Shown here: in pieces, positions 8,942-17,479 of the stretch
Layout: each line of letters opens with the position of its first letter
Numbering within the stretch: position 1 is the first letter of the stretch
Source of the DNA: Providencia alcalifaciens
GTDB lineage: Bacteria > Pseudomonadota > Gammaproteobacteria > Enterobacterales > Enterobacteriaceae
Assembly (NCBI GenBank): GCA_025961275.1
Contig: JAOQNJ010000001.1
Span: 4,733,353-4,797,352 of the forward strand
Direction of reading: 5' to 3'
Length of the DNA stretch: 64,000 bases
Made by a program: the position numbers and the translations under genes
Notes under the pieces: generated by a model
The model's input: the letters and a program-made list of their open reading frames with translations, nothing else
The model's database searches: none
Told to the model about the DNA's origin: nothing

Positions 8942-9226
8942 ATGACGAATGCGACTAAAGCAATGATTGGTACACCCAAAGCGGCGTATCAAAGTTTAAA
9001 TATTAATCAATTAACACCCGATTGGGGGAATATTGCCTACCAAGTGAATGATTCCCTACTGGCAGGTAATAACGTAAGTTCAACTTACACCCCTACTAAT
9101 ACTGTGGCTTTAAACTACGGCATTACAGACAACCAATCAGACAAACTTTCGTCCGATCACTCAGGGATTATTTTCCCTCAGCAATCAGCGAAAATTTACG
9201 CCAATCAATCACCCAAATTTACGTGA
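8942..9226 (+). CDS. Hypothetical satellite protein (94 aa)
   Basis: Starts MTNATKAMIGTPKAAYQSLN at an ATG one base after the previous stop, with GGTGG upstream. Rich in Asn, Ser, Thr and Gln, with no membrane segment and no motif I recognise. It precedes the hairpin and leader of the Ash gene. Confidence 0.5.
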   Translation: MTNATKAMIGTPKAAYQSLNINQLTPDWGNIAYQVNDSLLAGNNVSSTYTPTNTVALNYGITDNQSDKLSSDHSGIIFPQQSAKIYANQSPKFT

Positions 9227-9283
9227 TATCAATCAGCAAAACATTTTGCCAATCTAAAACGTGGAGAATTTACACTATTTGCT

Positions 9284-9324
9284 AAAGGTGATTTTTCTCA
9301 CCTTTCTAAAGTCGGGAAATCCCG
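9284..9324 (+). promoter_or_regulatory. Two hairpins at the head of the ash gene
   Basis: AAAGGTGA (9284-9291) pairs with TCACCTTT (9298-9305), then CGGG/CCCG (9313-9324) forms a second short stem. A similar but longer stem lies in front of the second, truncated Ash-like reading frame at 22463-22486, so the arrangement is conserved. An attenuator or processing site for the immunity/ash transcript is plausible. Confidence 0.45.
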
Positions 9325-9328
9325 CTAT

Positions 9329-9916
9329 TTGAATTCGTTCATCTCAAAAAATGAGCAAATTGAGTTTTTGGAGTCCATAAAAAAGGGGAACCTTGAAAAA
9401 TGTGCAATACATCACTTGCGCTTATGGGTAATTGTTGGCTATAGTAAAAACGCATTAGCAAAATCTAGTGTCGGGTTTCGCAGCCTGAATATACTAAAGG
9501 TGACACATGACGCGCCTAGCGTCTTTTTTTGTGTCTGTGCCTACGCACACCTACAATTTGCGGTACTATATCGCTCAAATTCAATGGTGATGCTGGCAGG
9601 GCAACCGAAAGGTTGGCTGGTTTCCTTTAGTACCAGTACTGCGAACCCTGTCAGTGTCACCACCCCTATAGAGATTCGCAGATCTGGTGGTGACTCCTTA
9701 GATAAACTAAAGGAGATCATCGTTATGATGGCAACCCCTACCCAAACTCAATTCAAATTTCTGTTTTTGAGCATTAAACGCTCAGATACTACCGCTAAAC
9801 CTTGTCGTATCACTGTTACAGCACCGAACGAAAACGATGCAAGACTGATGCTTGTACGTGATTACATTCTGTCATTCGCTGGTCGCTTACCTGCTCAGGA
9901 GGTAGCTCATGCGTAA
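9329..9916 (+). CDS. Ash / Icd-like protein (P4-type)
   Basis: Frame of 195 codons. The front part has KCAIHHLRLWVIVGYSKNAL and the middle AGQPKGWLVSFSTSTANPVS, as in the Ash family of P4-like satellites. The C-terminal 63 residues (MATPTQTQFKFLFLSIKRSD to ILSFAGRLPAQEV) match the host cell division inhibitor Icd-like domain. An internal ATG at 9725 with AAGGAG at good spacing would make that domain alone, as P4 icd does. The TTG at 9329 is only the furthest start, and TTG at 9416 is an alternative. Icd in P4 blocks host septation (family knowledge). Confidence 0.75.
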   Translation: MNSFISKNEQIEFLESIKKGNLEKCAIHHLRLWVIVGYSKNALAKSSVGFRSLNILKVTHDAPSVFFCVCAYAHLQFAVLYRSNSMVMLAGQPKGWLVSFSTSTANPVSVTTPIEIRRSGGDSLDKLKEIIVMMATPTQTQFKFLFLSIKRSDTTAKPCRITVTAPNENDARLMLVRDYILSFAGRLPAQEVAHA

Positions 9917-9992
9917 CCCTCAAACTAATGATTTCTACACCCACAAAAATAATGGTGAAGAAATTACTCGGTTAGCGGAGGTGATGAAATGA
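9909..9992 (+). CDS. Tiny coupled ORF (27 aa)
   Basis: Encodes MRNPQTNDFYTHKNNGEEIT and ends RLAEVMK. Its ATG overlaps the end of the ash frame and its TGA overlaps the ATG of the next gene (ATGA), which suggests coupled translation. Unknown function. Such short linkers are common in P4-like satellites. Confidence 0.45.
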   Translation: MRNPQTNDFYTHKNNGEEITRLAEVMK

Positions 9993-10600
9993 GACAAGTC
10001 ACTATCAATACCACCAGCCTAAGCCCATTCATGTACCAAGGTAAGCGAGTAGTCACCTTTGCCATGATTGACGAGGTACACCAACGCCCAACGGGTGCGG
10101 CTAGAAAATCATTCAATGCTCACCGTCAATATTTTACTGAGGGTAAGGATTTTTACCGCCTAACTGGACAGGATTTAGAACTGTTCAAACTTTGTGCGTG
10201 CACAAAACGGACGCACAAACATTCACCAATTAGTAATAAAGCCCGTGAAGTAACACTGATTACTGAATCAGGGTATTTGCTGACCGTAAAGCCGTTCAAT
10301 GATCCGCTTTCTTGGCAGGTACAAAACCAGCTTATTGATGCGTACTTTCGACTGTCTGAATTCCCTGAGTTACAGCATATAAATATCCCCACGCTGGCTG
10401 AACTTGAGGCTATGCCAATTGGTGAGGCTCAAAACCTGATTAGCAGTTTAGAGGCTGACTCTTATCAAGGTCACGGTAGACGCGGTAGTTATGCCATGAA
10501 CCTACGCCGCAAGGAGAAGAAAGCACTCAAACCGATGGTAATCGCGATTGAGCAAGCCTCACAGTTACACATTCAGGATATGGGAGGTTATCGCTCATGA
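9989..10600 (+). CDS. ORF6N domain protein
   Basis: 203 residues. The N-terminal domain has PFMYQGKRVVTFAMIDEVHQ, AARKSFNAHRQYFTEGKDFY and LITESGYLLTVKPFNDPLSW, a pattern of the ORF6N (KilA-related) DNA-binding domain of phage regulatory proteins. A variable linker leads to a C-terminal segment (ADSYQGHGRRGSYAMNLRRK) seen in satellite versions. ATGA overlaps link it to the genes on both sides. Confidence 0.8.
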   Translation: MRQVTINTTSLSPFMYQGKRVVTFAMIDEVHQRPTGAARKSFNAHRQYFTEGKDFYRLTGQDLELFKLCACTKRTHKHSPISNKAREVTLITESGYLLTVKPFNDPLSWQVQNQLIDAYFRLSEFPELQHINIPTLAELEAMPIGEAQNLISSLEADSYQGHGRRGSYAMNLRRKEKKALKPMVIAIEQASQLHIQDMGGYRS

Positions 10601-10770
10601 GAACGTTTCAAATTGCAGGGTATGGCACAACACCGAAAGGCTTAACGTTAGGTATTAGCAAGCGTGTGATATCTGCCACCCAAAAAGATGCCCAATCATT
10701 GGTAATGCGAGAAGTACAACGTGACGGGCTAACCGATATTCGAATCAATTATGTGCGTGAGGTGAAGTAA
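10597..10770 (+). CDS. Hypothetical satellite ORF (57 aa)
   Basis: Encodes MRTFQIAGYGTTPKGLTLGI and ends TDIRINYVREVK. Start in an ATGA overlap with the ORF6N gene, stop in a TAATG overlap with the next gene, which supports real translation. A small basic protein of unknown function. Confidence 0.6.
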   Translation: MRTFQIAGYGTTPKGLTLGISKRVISATQKDAQSLVMREVQRDGLTDIRINYVREVK

Positions 10771-10967
10771 TGACACCAGAACAAAAACACAAAATAGCCA
10801 TGCTTATTGAAACGCCTCAAATACACACATCAATGCTACTGACTTTGCTGTCTACATGGTGTGCAGGTGAAGATGACGACGATACTAGAAACATGATTAG
10901 CGTTGCTATCACGGTCGCTTGTCAGATTGAGGCGTCACTAAATCGTGCCAAGGAAGGAAAATTATGA
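10770..10967 (+). CDS. Hypothetical satellite protein (65 aa)
   Basis: MTPEQKHKIAMLIETPQIHT with an acidic EDDDDT stretch in the middle, mostly helical. Overlaps both neighbours (TAATG and ATGA). Position just ahead of the replication helicase suggests a role with it, but nothing in the sequence defines one. Confidence 0.6.
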   Translation: MTPEQKHKIAMLIETPQIHTSMLLTLLSTWCAGEDDDDTRNMISVAITVACQIEASLNRAKEGKL

Positions 10968-12724
10968 ACACATTAAATCCACAAAAACAAATTGAATTTA
11001 ACTACTGCAAGGATGGCGTCATTGTCATTACGGAGTCTGGTAGCACACAGACAGTAAGTTATGAAAGCGCAATAACAGCACTTGATAACGGTATGTATGA
11101 CAAGGATTTACCACTAGGTTTTTCGCTCATTGGCTCAATTGCGGATAGCTGGACGTCAGAAATTTTCACCCCATCGACAGAACAAAGAATAATTTTATTT
11201 CGTTGGTTGGTTTCATCTTTATTTATCCAAGAGCAAGCCGCACAAAACGGAACGCGATTAATTGAAAATAGTCATGGTGAAAAAGAACTTGCGGCTATGT
11301 ACATCAGTAATGTAGGGGCAATCACGATTTTACCGCCTACCGATGATAAAGCTGATTGGGATGATTACCGCTTATCACACGGTATTGAGCCAGCAAGACA
11401 GGCATTTAATGAAGCGTCAGAACAGCAAGGAGGCAAGGCGATTATGAAAGAAAAAAATACCAAAAGAAAAATGAAAACAAGAAATAACCTTACTCAACTT
11501 GCGGATAATGAAAAAGCATTATTACTGGCTGAACAGTATGAGGGGATAGCTGTACATCCAGAAAGTGAGGGCTTCTATACGTATCAGCAGGGCGTGTGGC
11601 TCAAAACGTCTTTCTTGGATTTAAGCCGAGAAATGGGACGTGTTTACATGCGGCACAATACTAATTTTAGTAAACGAGCACTCAATAATGTGGTTGAGGC
11701 TTTAAAAATTGTCGCTCCAGTCATGGAAGAACCTTGCCAAAGCCTGATCCCATTTTCTAATGGTGTTTTTGATATTAAAACAAAGCTATTTTCGCCTCAT
11801 AGCCCGAGCAATTGGCTCTTAAATCACAATGGGATTGAGTATACGCCAGCAAAACCAGATGAAAACTTAAGGGATGATGCCCAGAATTTTCATAAATGGA
11901 TAGACCATGCAGCCAACAGCGATCCATACAAAATAAAAAGGATATTTGCCGCGCTTTATATGGTGTTAGCAAATCGTTATGACTGGCAGTTATTTTTAGA
12001 AATTACAGGGGAAGGCGGCAGCGGTAAGAGTGTATTAACGCAGGTCGCTACCTTACTGGCTGGACAACACAATACAGCCAGCGGAAACATGGCCGCACTC
12101 GATACGGCTCGAGGTCGGGCGCAATTCGTTGGTAAAAGCATGATCACATTACCAGACCAACCTAAATACACGGGTGAAGGTACAGGCATTAAAGCCATTA
12201 CAGGCGGTGATGCTGTAGAGATTGACCCGAAGCATGAGCAGCAATATACCGAAATTATTAGAGCGGTAGTGATAGCAACGAACAACACGCCAATGATATT
12301 TACTGAGCGTGCTGGTGGCGTGGCTCGTAGACGTGTCATTTTTCAGTTTAACAACAAAGTGAAAGATGAAGATAAAGACCCGTTACTCTCTAAAAAAATA
12401 GCAGAGGAAATCCCTGTTATCGTTCGTCGATTGCTAGCAACGTTTGACGACCCAGAAGAAGCCAAAATGCTACTTATTGAGCAAAGGGATAGTGCGGAAG
12501 CATTAGAAGTTAAGCGAGCATCTAACCCTGTGTTAGATCTTTGTGCTGCCCTTGCCTTTATGGGGGAGCCTAGAGGGCTAGAAATGGGCGGAGGGCGAAA
12601 AGTTGAAGAGGAACGCCAACCAAGAAAGTATCTCTATCACCTGTATTTATCTTTTATTGAATGTCAGGGATTGATAGAGTCCCTGAAACTGGCACATGGT
12701 TGCTACAAAAGGGTGAGCGCGTAA
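10964..12724 (+). CDS. P4-type replication helicase (DUF5906), 3' end lost
   Basis: 586 codons. The first ~165 residues are a separate satellite domain that ends near QQGGKAIMKEK. The rest is the superfamily 3-type helicase region of phage/plasmid primases: Walker A EITGEGGSGKSVLTQ near residue 350, the TLPDQPKYTGEGTGIKAITG segment, the VVIATNNTPMIF motif C and the arginine-containing GVARRRVIFQF. I see no primase (EGYATA-like) motif, unlike full P4 alpha. The C-terminus fits the family only to about YLYHLYLSFIECQG. The last ~18 residues read a different gene out of frame. Confidence 0.8.
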   Translation: MNTLNPQKQIEFNYCKDGVIVITESGSTQTVSYESAITALDNGMYDKDLPLGFSLIGSIADSWTSEIFTPSTEQRIILFRWLVSSLFIQEQAAQNGTRLIENSHGEKELAAMYISNVGAITILPPTDDKADWDDYRLSHGIEPARQAFNEASEQQGGKAIMKEKNTKRKMKTRNNLTQLADNEKALLLAEQYEGIAVHPESEGFYTYQQGVWLKTSFLDLSREMGRVYMRHNTNFSKRALNNVVEALKIVAPVMEEPCQSLIPFSNGVFDIKTKLFSPHSPSNWLLNHNGIEYTPAKPDENLRDDAQNFHKWIDHAANSDPYKIKRIFAALYMVLANRYDWQLFLEITGEGGSGKSVLTQVATLLAGQHNTASGNMAALDTARGRAQFVGKSMITLPDQPKYTGEGTGIKAITGGDAVEIDPKHEQQYTEIIRAVVIATNNTPMIFTERAGGVARRRVIFQFNNKVKDEDKDPLLSKKIAEEIPVIVRRLLATFDDPEEAKMLLIEQRDSAEALEVKRASNPVLDLCAALAFMGEPRGLEMGGGRKVEEERQPRKYLYHLYLSFIECQGLIESLKLAHGCYKRVSA

Positions 12725-13068
12725 TGACTCAGGACACGTCAGCTAGAATGGATAAAGTGCTAGAAGGCTTATCTAGGTCAATGACACCCGACGCATACGC
12801 AATGAAGTATATCAATCCGGCTAATCAGACGAATAATACGACTAATAACTCAAGCACGAGTAATGCCAACTCTGAGACGAATGAGAATAACAGTGAGCAA
12901 CATGTTAATTATATTATCAATCAAACAATTAACATCACTGGAAGCGGTGATCGAGTTTTAGATAATATAGTGACGGTAGCTGCCAATAAAGGTGCTAAGC
13001 AGGCTATAGCTGAGATTCAGCGTGACTTTGCGACTAATGGGAAAACAAGGAAACTATTAGGGCAATAA
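12670..13068 (+). pseudogene. 3' fragment of a phage tail tape-measure gene
   Basis: In the frame beginning near 12661 the product reads SGIDRVPETGTWLLQKGERV, the glycine-rich end typical of tape-measure proteins of tailed phages, then an Asn/Thr-rich linker and the terminal helix IAEIQRDFATNGKTRKLLGQ. Only about 133 residues remain of a protein normally many hundreds long. It is joined directly to the truncated DUF5906 gene, so a deletion or recombination fused a satellite replication module to the late region of another phage. Confidence 0.75.
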
Positions 13069-13085
13069 GAAACTACTAGTAATAT

Positions 13086-13110
13086 AAAGGGCAGGAAATA
13101 GCCCTTTTTC
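13086..13110 (+). terminator. Terminator after the tape-measure fragment
   Basis: AAAGGGC pairs with GCCCTTT around an 8-base loop and runs into further Ts. It lies 18 bases after the stop codon. Confidence 0.75.
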
Positions 13111-13172
13111 TTTGAGAAAAATTTCGGATTAGCTACTATCGTTAGAATATTAAATTTTTATTGGTGAATATA

Positions 13173-13907
13173 ATGAATAGGTTTTTATTGGTAGGCGTTT
13201 TACTGCTTCCTCTTATTTCCATGGCGGCAAGTGTAGATCAAGTTACAAAGCAGGAAATAAAAAGGATAAAGGAAAGCTCTGAGATAAAAGAGTTAGGGTG
13301 TGAATCTTTTGATACATCCGGAGTAAAGCTTGATCAGAAAAAGCTAGTAACAGTAGTTCAGTCTGTATTTAAAAATAATAAAGTAGTAGATGAGAGCAAA
13401 ATATCATGCTCAGTTCGTGGTGACTACTCTACAAACTCATATAAAATTTCATGGGTAGAATCTTTCTTAGTGGGTAACGTTAAAGTAAGAATACATCATA
13501 CGGATGGCTCAGGAACAATTGGTAATAGTTATTCAGACAGTAAAGCATGGCATACCGCTTGTAAAACTGACGCTATCACTGATGAGCATACATGCGCAAT
13601 CATGAAAGATAATTTGGTGGTCATTAAGAGCAAAGACGGATACCAAGCCATTATTGGTACTAAGCATTTTCCGAACACCACAGCGTTAATTCGAATTGAT
13701 AAAGACAAGCCTATCGAGTCCAGTGATAAAGGGCAGTACAACCATCAGCAGACAGCGGAGCTTTTAAATGAAATGGCTAATGCTAAGGCTGTTACAACCA
13801 GATTTATGCAATGGCCATATGAGAGGTATGTTGATAAAACAATGGATATGACAAATTTCAATACCGCTAAAAAAGTATTAGATTTGATTTACGAGAAACA
13901 CAATTAA
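13173..13907 (+). CDS. Secreted hypothetical protein, phage moron-like
   Basis: 244 residues from the ATG at 13173. A clear Sec signal peptide (MNRFLLVGVLLLPLISMAAS) is followed by a soluble domain with paired cysteines (Cys in KELGCESF, KISCSVRG, HTACKT, EHTCAIM). The ISWVESFLVGN and HTCAIMKDNLVVIKS regions recall invasion-associated locus B-like proteins, but I would not assign the family firmly. It lies just after a tape-measure gene end, a place where phages often carry host-modifying cargo genes. Confidence 0.6.
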   Translation: MNRFLLVGVLLLPLISMAASVDQVTKQEIKRIKESSEIKELGCESFDTSGVKLDQKKLVTVVQSVFKNNKVVDESKISCSVRGDYSTNSYKISWVESFLVGNVKVRIHHTDGSGTIGNSYSDSKAWHTACKTDAITDEHTCAIMKDNLVVIKSKDGYQAIIGTKHFPNTTALIRIDKDKPIESSDKGQYNHQQTAELLNEMANAKAVTTRFMQWPYERYVDKTMDMTNFNTAKKVLDLIYEKHN

Positions 13908-14743
13908 GCTATAACAAAAACCCCTGTAATACTCAGGTGGCACACCAACGATATACGTTAGGGATGATGGTTTTTACACAGTGGCAAATAGTTTTCGGAC
14001 ATCGTAGGAAGAGTTATCGGAGTCCATAAAAAAGGACTGAGTTAGAGATAAATGTAGGCATTAAATCTTAACAATTCTTAACGTTTTTATAATACCTAAA
14101 TCCTAAGAAATCCTAAGATTTTTACTGGTGAGGTGTTAACAATTGTAAGCGTTTGAATGATAACATTTGATAACGTATTTCGGTTAGCACCACCTCACGA
14201 AACCTCACGCCTTTGATATTTTACTACTAGCCAAAACTAGCCTTGCTACTAGATAAAACTAGAGGTTATTGCGCAAAACGAAACGCGCACTCTAAACAGT
14301 TAATTTGATGTGTTGGTAAGTAACACGCTGATAAATAAGTAGTATTTAGTATCTAATAAAATTGAGCATTGATGCAAAAATTGCGCACTAAAACTGCGCA
14401 CAAAATTGCGAATTCGCAGTTGGCCATGAAGTGGAAATGTAGCATTAAAGCCGCTTTCTGTCTGGCTTTGTTCAATGATGGCCTGTTATCAATTGTCATG
14501 ATTGTTCGCTGTTTACTACTACAGAAAACTATAGGTTGAACTTAGTTATTGCGTGAAACCTAATATGAATGAAAATGATTAGGTCGATATTTATTATGGT
14601 AATTGACAGAAAAAAATCTAGTCATATGATATTTTCGCTCTATTTTGGTTAGTACCACATTGGGGCATTTAGGTGTTTTTTGCCCTAAAATTGCTAGGGA
14701 ACAAAAAAACAACTATAAAATGTAATATACAATCTAAAAATCA
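13908..14743. other. Non-coding stretch with short repeats
   Basis: No supported gene. It contains GGAGTCCATAAAAAAGG (near 14017), also found at 9370 inside the ash leader, and several TGCGCA/GCGCAC copies between 14270 and 14410. It also holds two AACTAG-rich words and an AT-rich tail before the lipoprotein gene. It may be leftover satellite control DNA. Confidence 0.35.
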
Positions 14744-15280
14744 ATGGAAATGAAAATGTTTAAAATATCAAGCTTGTTTATTAGCCTTTCTATTTTTGTA
14801 CTTTCGGGATGTGCTGTTAGTTTAAAAATGCCTGATGATTACAATGGTTCTGATTTTTCACGAATCAGAGTTCAAAACTCTATAGATGTACTTTCAATGA
14901 GTACATATGAGAAAGAAGGCGATTGTTATAAATACATAGATAAAGTGAGTTTAGGTCCAGGTTTTAATATTATGGGAGTAAAATCAACAACCAATAAAAA
15001 AATACCAAGCATGACTCCTCCTTCAGAAAAAATGATTGGAGTAGACGCGCTCGAATATAAAATAAAAGCTAATCAGGGTGTTGTTATCTCTTATGAGATA
15101 GTAAAAACAACGCAGTACAATACCATTACCCGCCCATTTATACATAAGTTCATTCCTGAGAAAGGACATGACTACGATATATATATAGGCGATACCCAAA
15201 CTATAAACGTATATGATTTAACAGATAAAAAATACATACTTACTGGTTGGCGAAAAGGTGATGAAACATGTGGGCGATGA
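14744..15280 (+). CDS. Putative lipoprotein
   Basis: 178 residues with a lipoprotein signal: hydrophobic SSLFISLSIFVLSGC with the lipobox Cys at residue 23. ATGs at 14750 and 14756 are alternative starts, and the last gives a more usual signal length. The mature part has no family I recognise. It contains Tyr-rich strands (FNIMGVKSTTNKKIPSMTPP, YDIYIGDTQTINVYDLT). A cargo gene within the island, with lower GC than the satellite core. Confidence 0.65.
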   Translation: MEMKMFKISSLFISLSIFVLSGCAVSLKMPDDYNGSDFSRIRVQNSIDVLSMSTYEKEGDCYKYIDKVSLGPGFNIMGVKSTTNKKIPSMTPPSEKMIGVDALEYKIKANQGVVISYEIVKTTQYNTITRPFIHKFIPEKGHDYDIYIGDTQTINVYDLTDKKYILTGWRKGDETCGR

Positions 15281-15315
15281 AAAATAATTGGTTCCTATAA
15301 TCCCTTTTATGTTAA

Positions 15316-15346
15316 ACGGACGAGTTAGTTAGCGAAAACCGTCCGT
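15316..15346. terminator. Hairpin between convergent genes
   Basis: ACGGACG (15316-15322) pairs with CGTCCGT (15340-15346) between the lipoprotein gene and the minus-strand regulator gene. The loop is long and T-runs are poor, so it is only a possible bidirectional terminator. Confidence 0.35.
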
Positions 15347-15357
15347 TGATACATTAT

Positions 15358-15774
15358 TTAATTTAGTTTCCCTGCTATATCCTTGTGACGCTTCCACGCT
15401 GAATAAATGTCCTTATCCCACGCTTTACCGCCTTTAGTTTGATAGCCAGCCTCATTAATTCGCTCAGCGATAATGCGCCCGTTATCTATGCCCTCTGATA
15501 GCACCAAATTAACCACAGAAACGACAGCAGACTCATTATAAGTATACGGTGGGATATCTGCCTTACCAGCAATTAAAGACGCTACAGATGATTCTAGGCG
15601 TTCCACTAGCGACAGCATACGAGCATCAGGATTACTGTCTGGTCGATTTAGTTTCTCTTTGATAGCTGAGACTATCCACGCTGTTTTATCGTTACCAGAG
15701 TTCGCTACAGCGTCATTAAATAGAGCTTGGAGTTCAGCAGGTAGACGAAAGGCAATAAGATTAGATTTACTCAT
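15358..15774 (-). CDS. Putative DNA-binding protein with RHH-like N-terminus
   Basis: 138 residues. The N-terminus LIAFRLPAELQALFNDAVAN followed by DKTAWIVSAIKEKL resembles a ribbon-helix-helix strand and two helices. The C-terminal part (IIAERINEAGYQTKGGKAWD, KDIYSAWKRHKDIAG) looks like a recombinase-type helix-turn-helix. A perfect palindrome lies 45 bases upstream of its start, as expected for autorepression. Its neighbours are island cargo genes, and function beyond DNA binding is unknown. Confidence 0.6.
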   Translation of the reverse strand: MSKSNLIAFRLPAELQALFNDAVANSGNDKTAWIVSAIKEKLNRPDSNPDARMLSLVERLESSVASLIAGKADIPPYTYNESAVVSVVNLVLSEGIDNGRIIAERINEAGYQTKGGKAWDKDIYSAWKRHKDIAGKLN

Positions 15775-15818
15775 GGTAATAGTCCGTTATTAACTCAGTG
15801 AGTGCTTATTATATCAGC

Positions 15819-15835
15819 GTATAACAGTGTTATAC
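15819..15835. promoter_or_regulatory. Perfect 17-bp palindrome, probable operator
   Basis: GTATAACAGTGTTATAC: 7-bp arms around AGT, 45 bp upstream of the minus-strand regulator start and about 120 bp upstream of the binding-protein gene on the other strand. It fits an operator for the adjacent RHH-like protein. Confidence 0.55.
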
Positions 15836-15891
15836 ATAGTTTGCTATTGCTAATTAACGCTAATAATAGAGTGACTTCTTATTGATGATGT

Positions 15892-15912
15892 TAATGGTAA
15901 TTGTTAGCATTA
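15892..15912. promoter_or_regulatory. Imperfect 21-bp inverted repeat before the binding-protein gene
   Basis: TAATGGTAA and TTAGCATTA flank a 3-base centre. All positions pair symmetrically except one per arm. It ends 24 bases before the ATG at 15937. It has the spacing of a metal-type operator but not a clean Fur consensus. Confidence 0.4.
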
Positions 15913-15936
15913 ACTCCCTTTAATGGAGAGTATAAT

Positions 15937-17064
15937 ATGAAAAATAAATATCACCTGCTAGCAATATCTCTTTCTGCATTACTTCCTTTAGCCGCAACAG
16001 CAACAACATACCCAGTTACAATTACGGATACGGATGGGCAAAAAATAACCTTAACCCAAGAGCCTAAGCGTGTTGTTCTTCAGGATGGAAGGGATATTTT
16101 AACTCTCGCATTGCTTGATAGAAGTAACCCGTTTGAAAGAGTCGTTGCTTGGAACAACAACCTTAAAAAATCAGACCCTCAGACAGTTTCTTTACTAGAA
16201 CAGAAATGGAAATCAAATATACAGGCTATTCCTGACATGGGGTTTAATGACAAAGGTGAAGTGAATACTGAACAAGTTATTGCTCAACGCCCTGATGTTT
16301 TGATTGCTCAATTAAGGGCCAAGCCAGCATTGGAAGGTTCTGGGGTTGTTAGCCGATTAAAGGATGCGAACATACCAATTGTTTATATTGACACTTTTTT
16401 AGAGCCAGTGAAGAACACAAAAGAAAGTGTTGATTTGCTTGGAACCATTTTAAATAAAGAAAATGAAGCCAAAGAATATACTGATTTTTACCAAGAGCAT
16501 TTAGATAACATCACAAGTAAAACACAAAAAATTGAACGTAAGCCAAGGGTATTTGTTGAGGCAAAAGCTGGGGCGAATGGTGATGGATGCTGCTTTACAC
16601 ACAACAATGCTGGCTGGGGTGGAATGATTCAGGCTGTTGGTGGTGATAATATTGGTAGCCAATTTTTACCGGGTGCTTCAGGTGTTGTTTCATTAGAGCA
16701 AGTCATTAGCACTAAACCTGATGTATACATCGTCACTGGTTCTCATTGGACAAACAAAAATAGCATAGCAGCGCCATTCGGCTATGGAGTATCTGACAAA
16801 GAAGCTCAAGAAGGCTTTAGTCGATTAAAAAATCGAGTAGGATTCAGTCAGATAAGTGCGGTAGAAAATAATCGTTTATATGGTGTCTATCATAATTTTT
16901 ATAACCACCCATATAACATTGTCGGTTTAGAATATTTAGCGACATTTATTTACCCAGAACAGTTTTCTGGATTAAAGCCAGAAGATACATATAAAGAAAT
17001 AATTCAAAAATATACGACCATACCAAACGCAGAAGCTATTTGGGGCGCAAAAGCTAACAAGTAA
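15937..17064 (+). CDS. Periplasmic iron/siderophore-type substrate-binding protein
   Basis: 375 residues from the ATG at 15937 (GGAG upstream). A Sec signal peptide (MKNKYHLLAISLSALLPLAA, then ATATT) precedes a TroA/FecB-like periplasmic binding fold: VTITDTDGQKITL and EPKRVVLQDGRD in lobe 1, TEQVIAQRPDVLIAQ, VYIDTFLEPVKNTKES, VFVEAKAGANGDGCCF, and VSLEQVISTKPDVYIVTGS in lobe 2. No permease or ATPase lies beside it, so it must work with a transporter elsewhere or act alone. Ligand unknown. It resembles iron-complex binding proteins. Confidence 0.8.
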   Translation: MKNKYHLLAISLSALLPLAATATTYPVTITDTDGQKITLTQEPKRVVLQDGRDILTLALLDRSNPFERVVAWNNNLKKSDPQTVSLLEQKWKSNIQAIPDMGFNDKGEVNTEQVIAQRPDVLIAQLRAKPALEGSGVVSRLKDANIPIVYIDTFLEPVKNTKESVDLLGTILNKENEAKEYTDFYQEHLDNITSKTQKIERKPRVFVEAKAGANGDGCCFTHNNAGWGGMIQAVGGDNIGSQFLPGASGVVSLEQVISTKPDVYIVTGSHWTNKNSIAAPFGYGVSDKEAQEGFSRLKNRVGFSQISAVENNRLYGVYHNFYNHPYNIVGLEYLATFIYPEQFSGLKPEDTYKEIIQKYTTIPNAEAIWGAKANK

Positions 17065-17081
17065 AATAAACTAAGTTGATA

Positions 17082-17111
17082 GGCCCTTAATATTTTTTAA
17101 GGGCCTTTTTT
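17082..17111 (+). terminator. Rho-independent terminator
   Basis: GGCCCTTAA (17082-17090) pairs with TTAAGGGCC (17097-17105), followed by TTTTTTG. It lies 18 bases after the binding-protein stop. Confidence 0.9.
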
Positions 17112-17302
17112 GTATATAGCTTACTTATCGATATTAAAAAGACTCACGGTAATAACGTACCAAAATGGTACTAGGATAAACCACGGTGATATATCTAAAG
17201 AGAGAATAGCCCTCAAACGCTTACTTCTTATTATGTTGCTATAATTGGGGTAATAAATATAATTATTGCAGATTATGAAATGATAAATGAGAGGTATTCA
17301 TA

Positions 17303-17479
17303 ATGGCCTATAACCCGAACTTTAAACCTGTGATGTTAACGATGGCGCAAATGGAGAGGATCCGAGCTATACAGGACGCTGAGAAAGATAAATCACCTCT
17401 AAATTTAGCGCCAACGATTAATGCTATCGCTAGAGGCTTAGTTGATACAGCACTTAATCAAATGGAAAAACGAGCATGA
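17303..17479 (+). CDS. Hypothetical phage/satellite protein (58 aa)
   Basis: MAYNPNFKPVMLTMAQMERI and a helical remainder ending ALNQMEKRA. A GAGAGGT ribosome site lies upstream and the stop overlaps the next start (ATGA), supporting a real two-gene unit. No recognised family. Confidence 0.6.
   Translation: MAYNPNFKPVMLTMAQMERIRAIQDAEKDKSPLNLAPTINAIARGLVDTALNQMEKRA

Noticed and set aside
14560-14590. ATGAATGAAAATGATTAG as a possible Fur box
   Set aside because: Too few matches to the 19-bp consensus, and no iron gene starts nearby.
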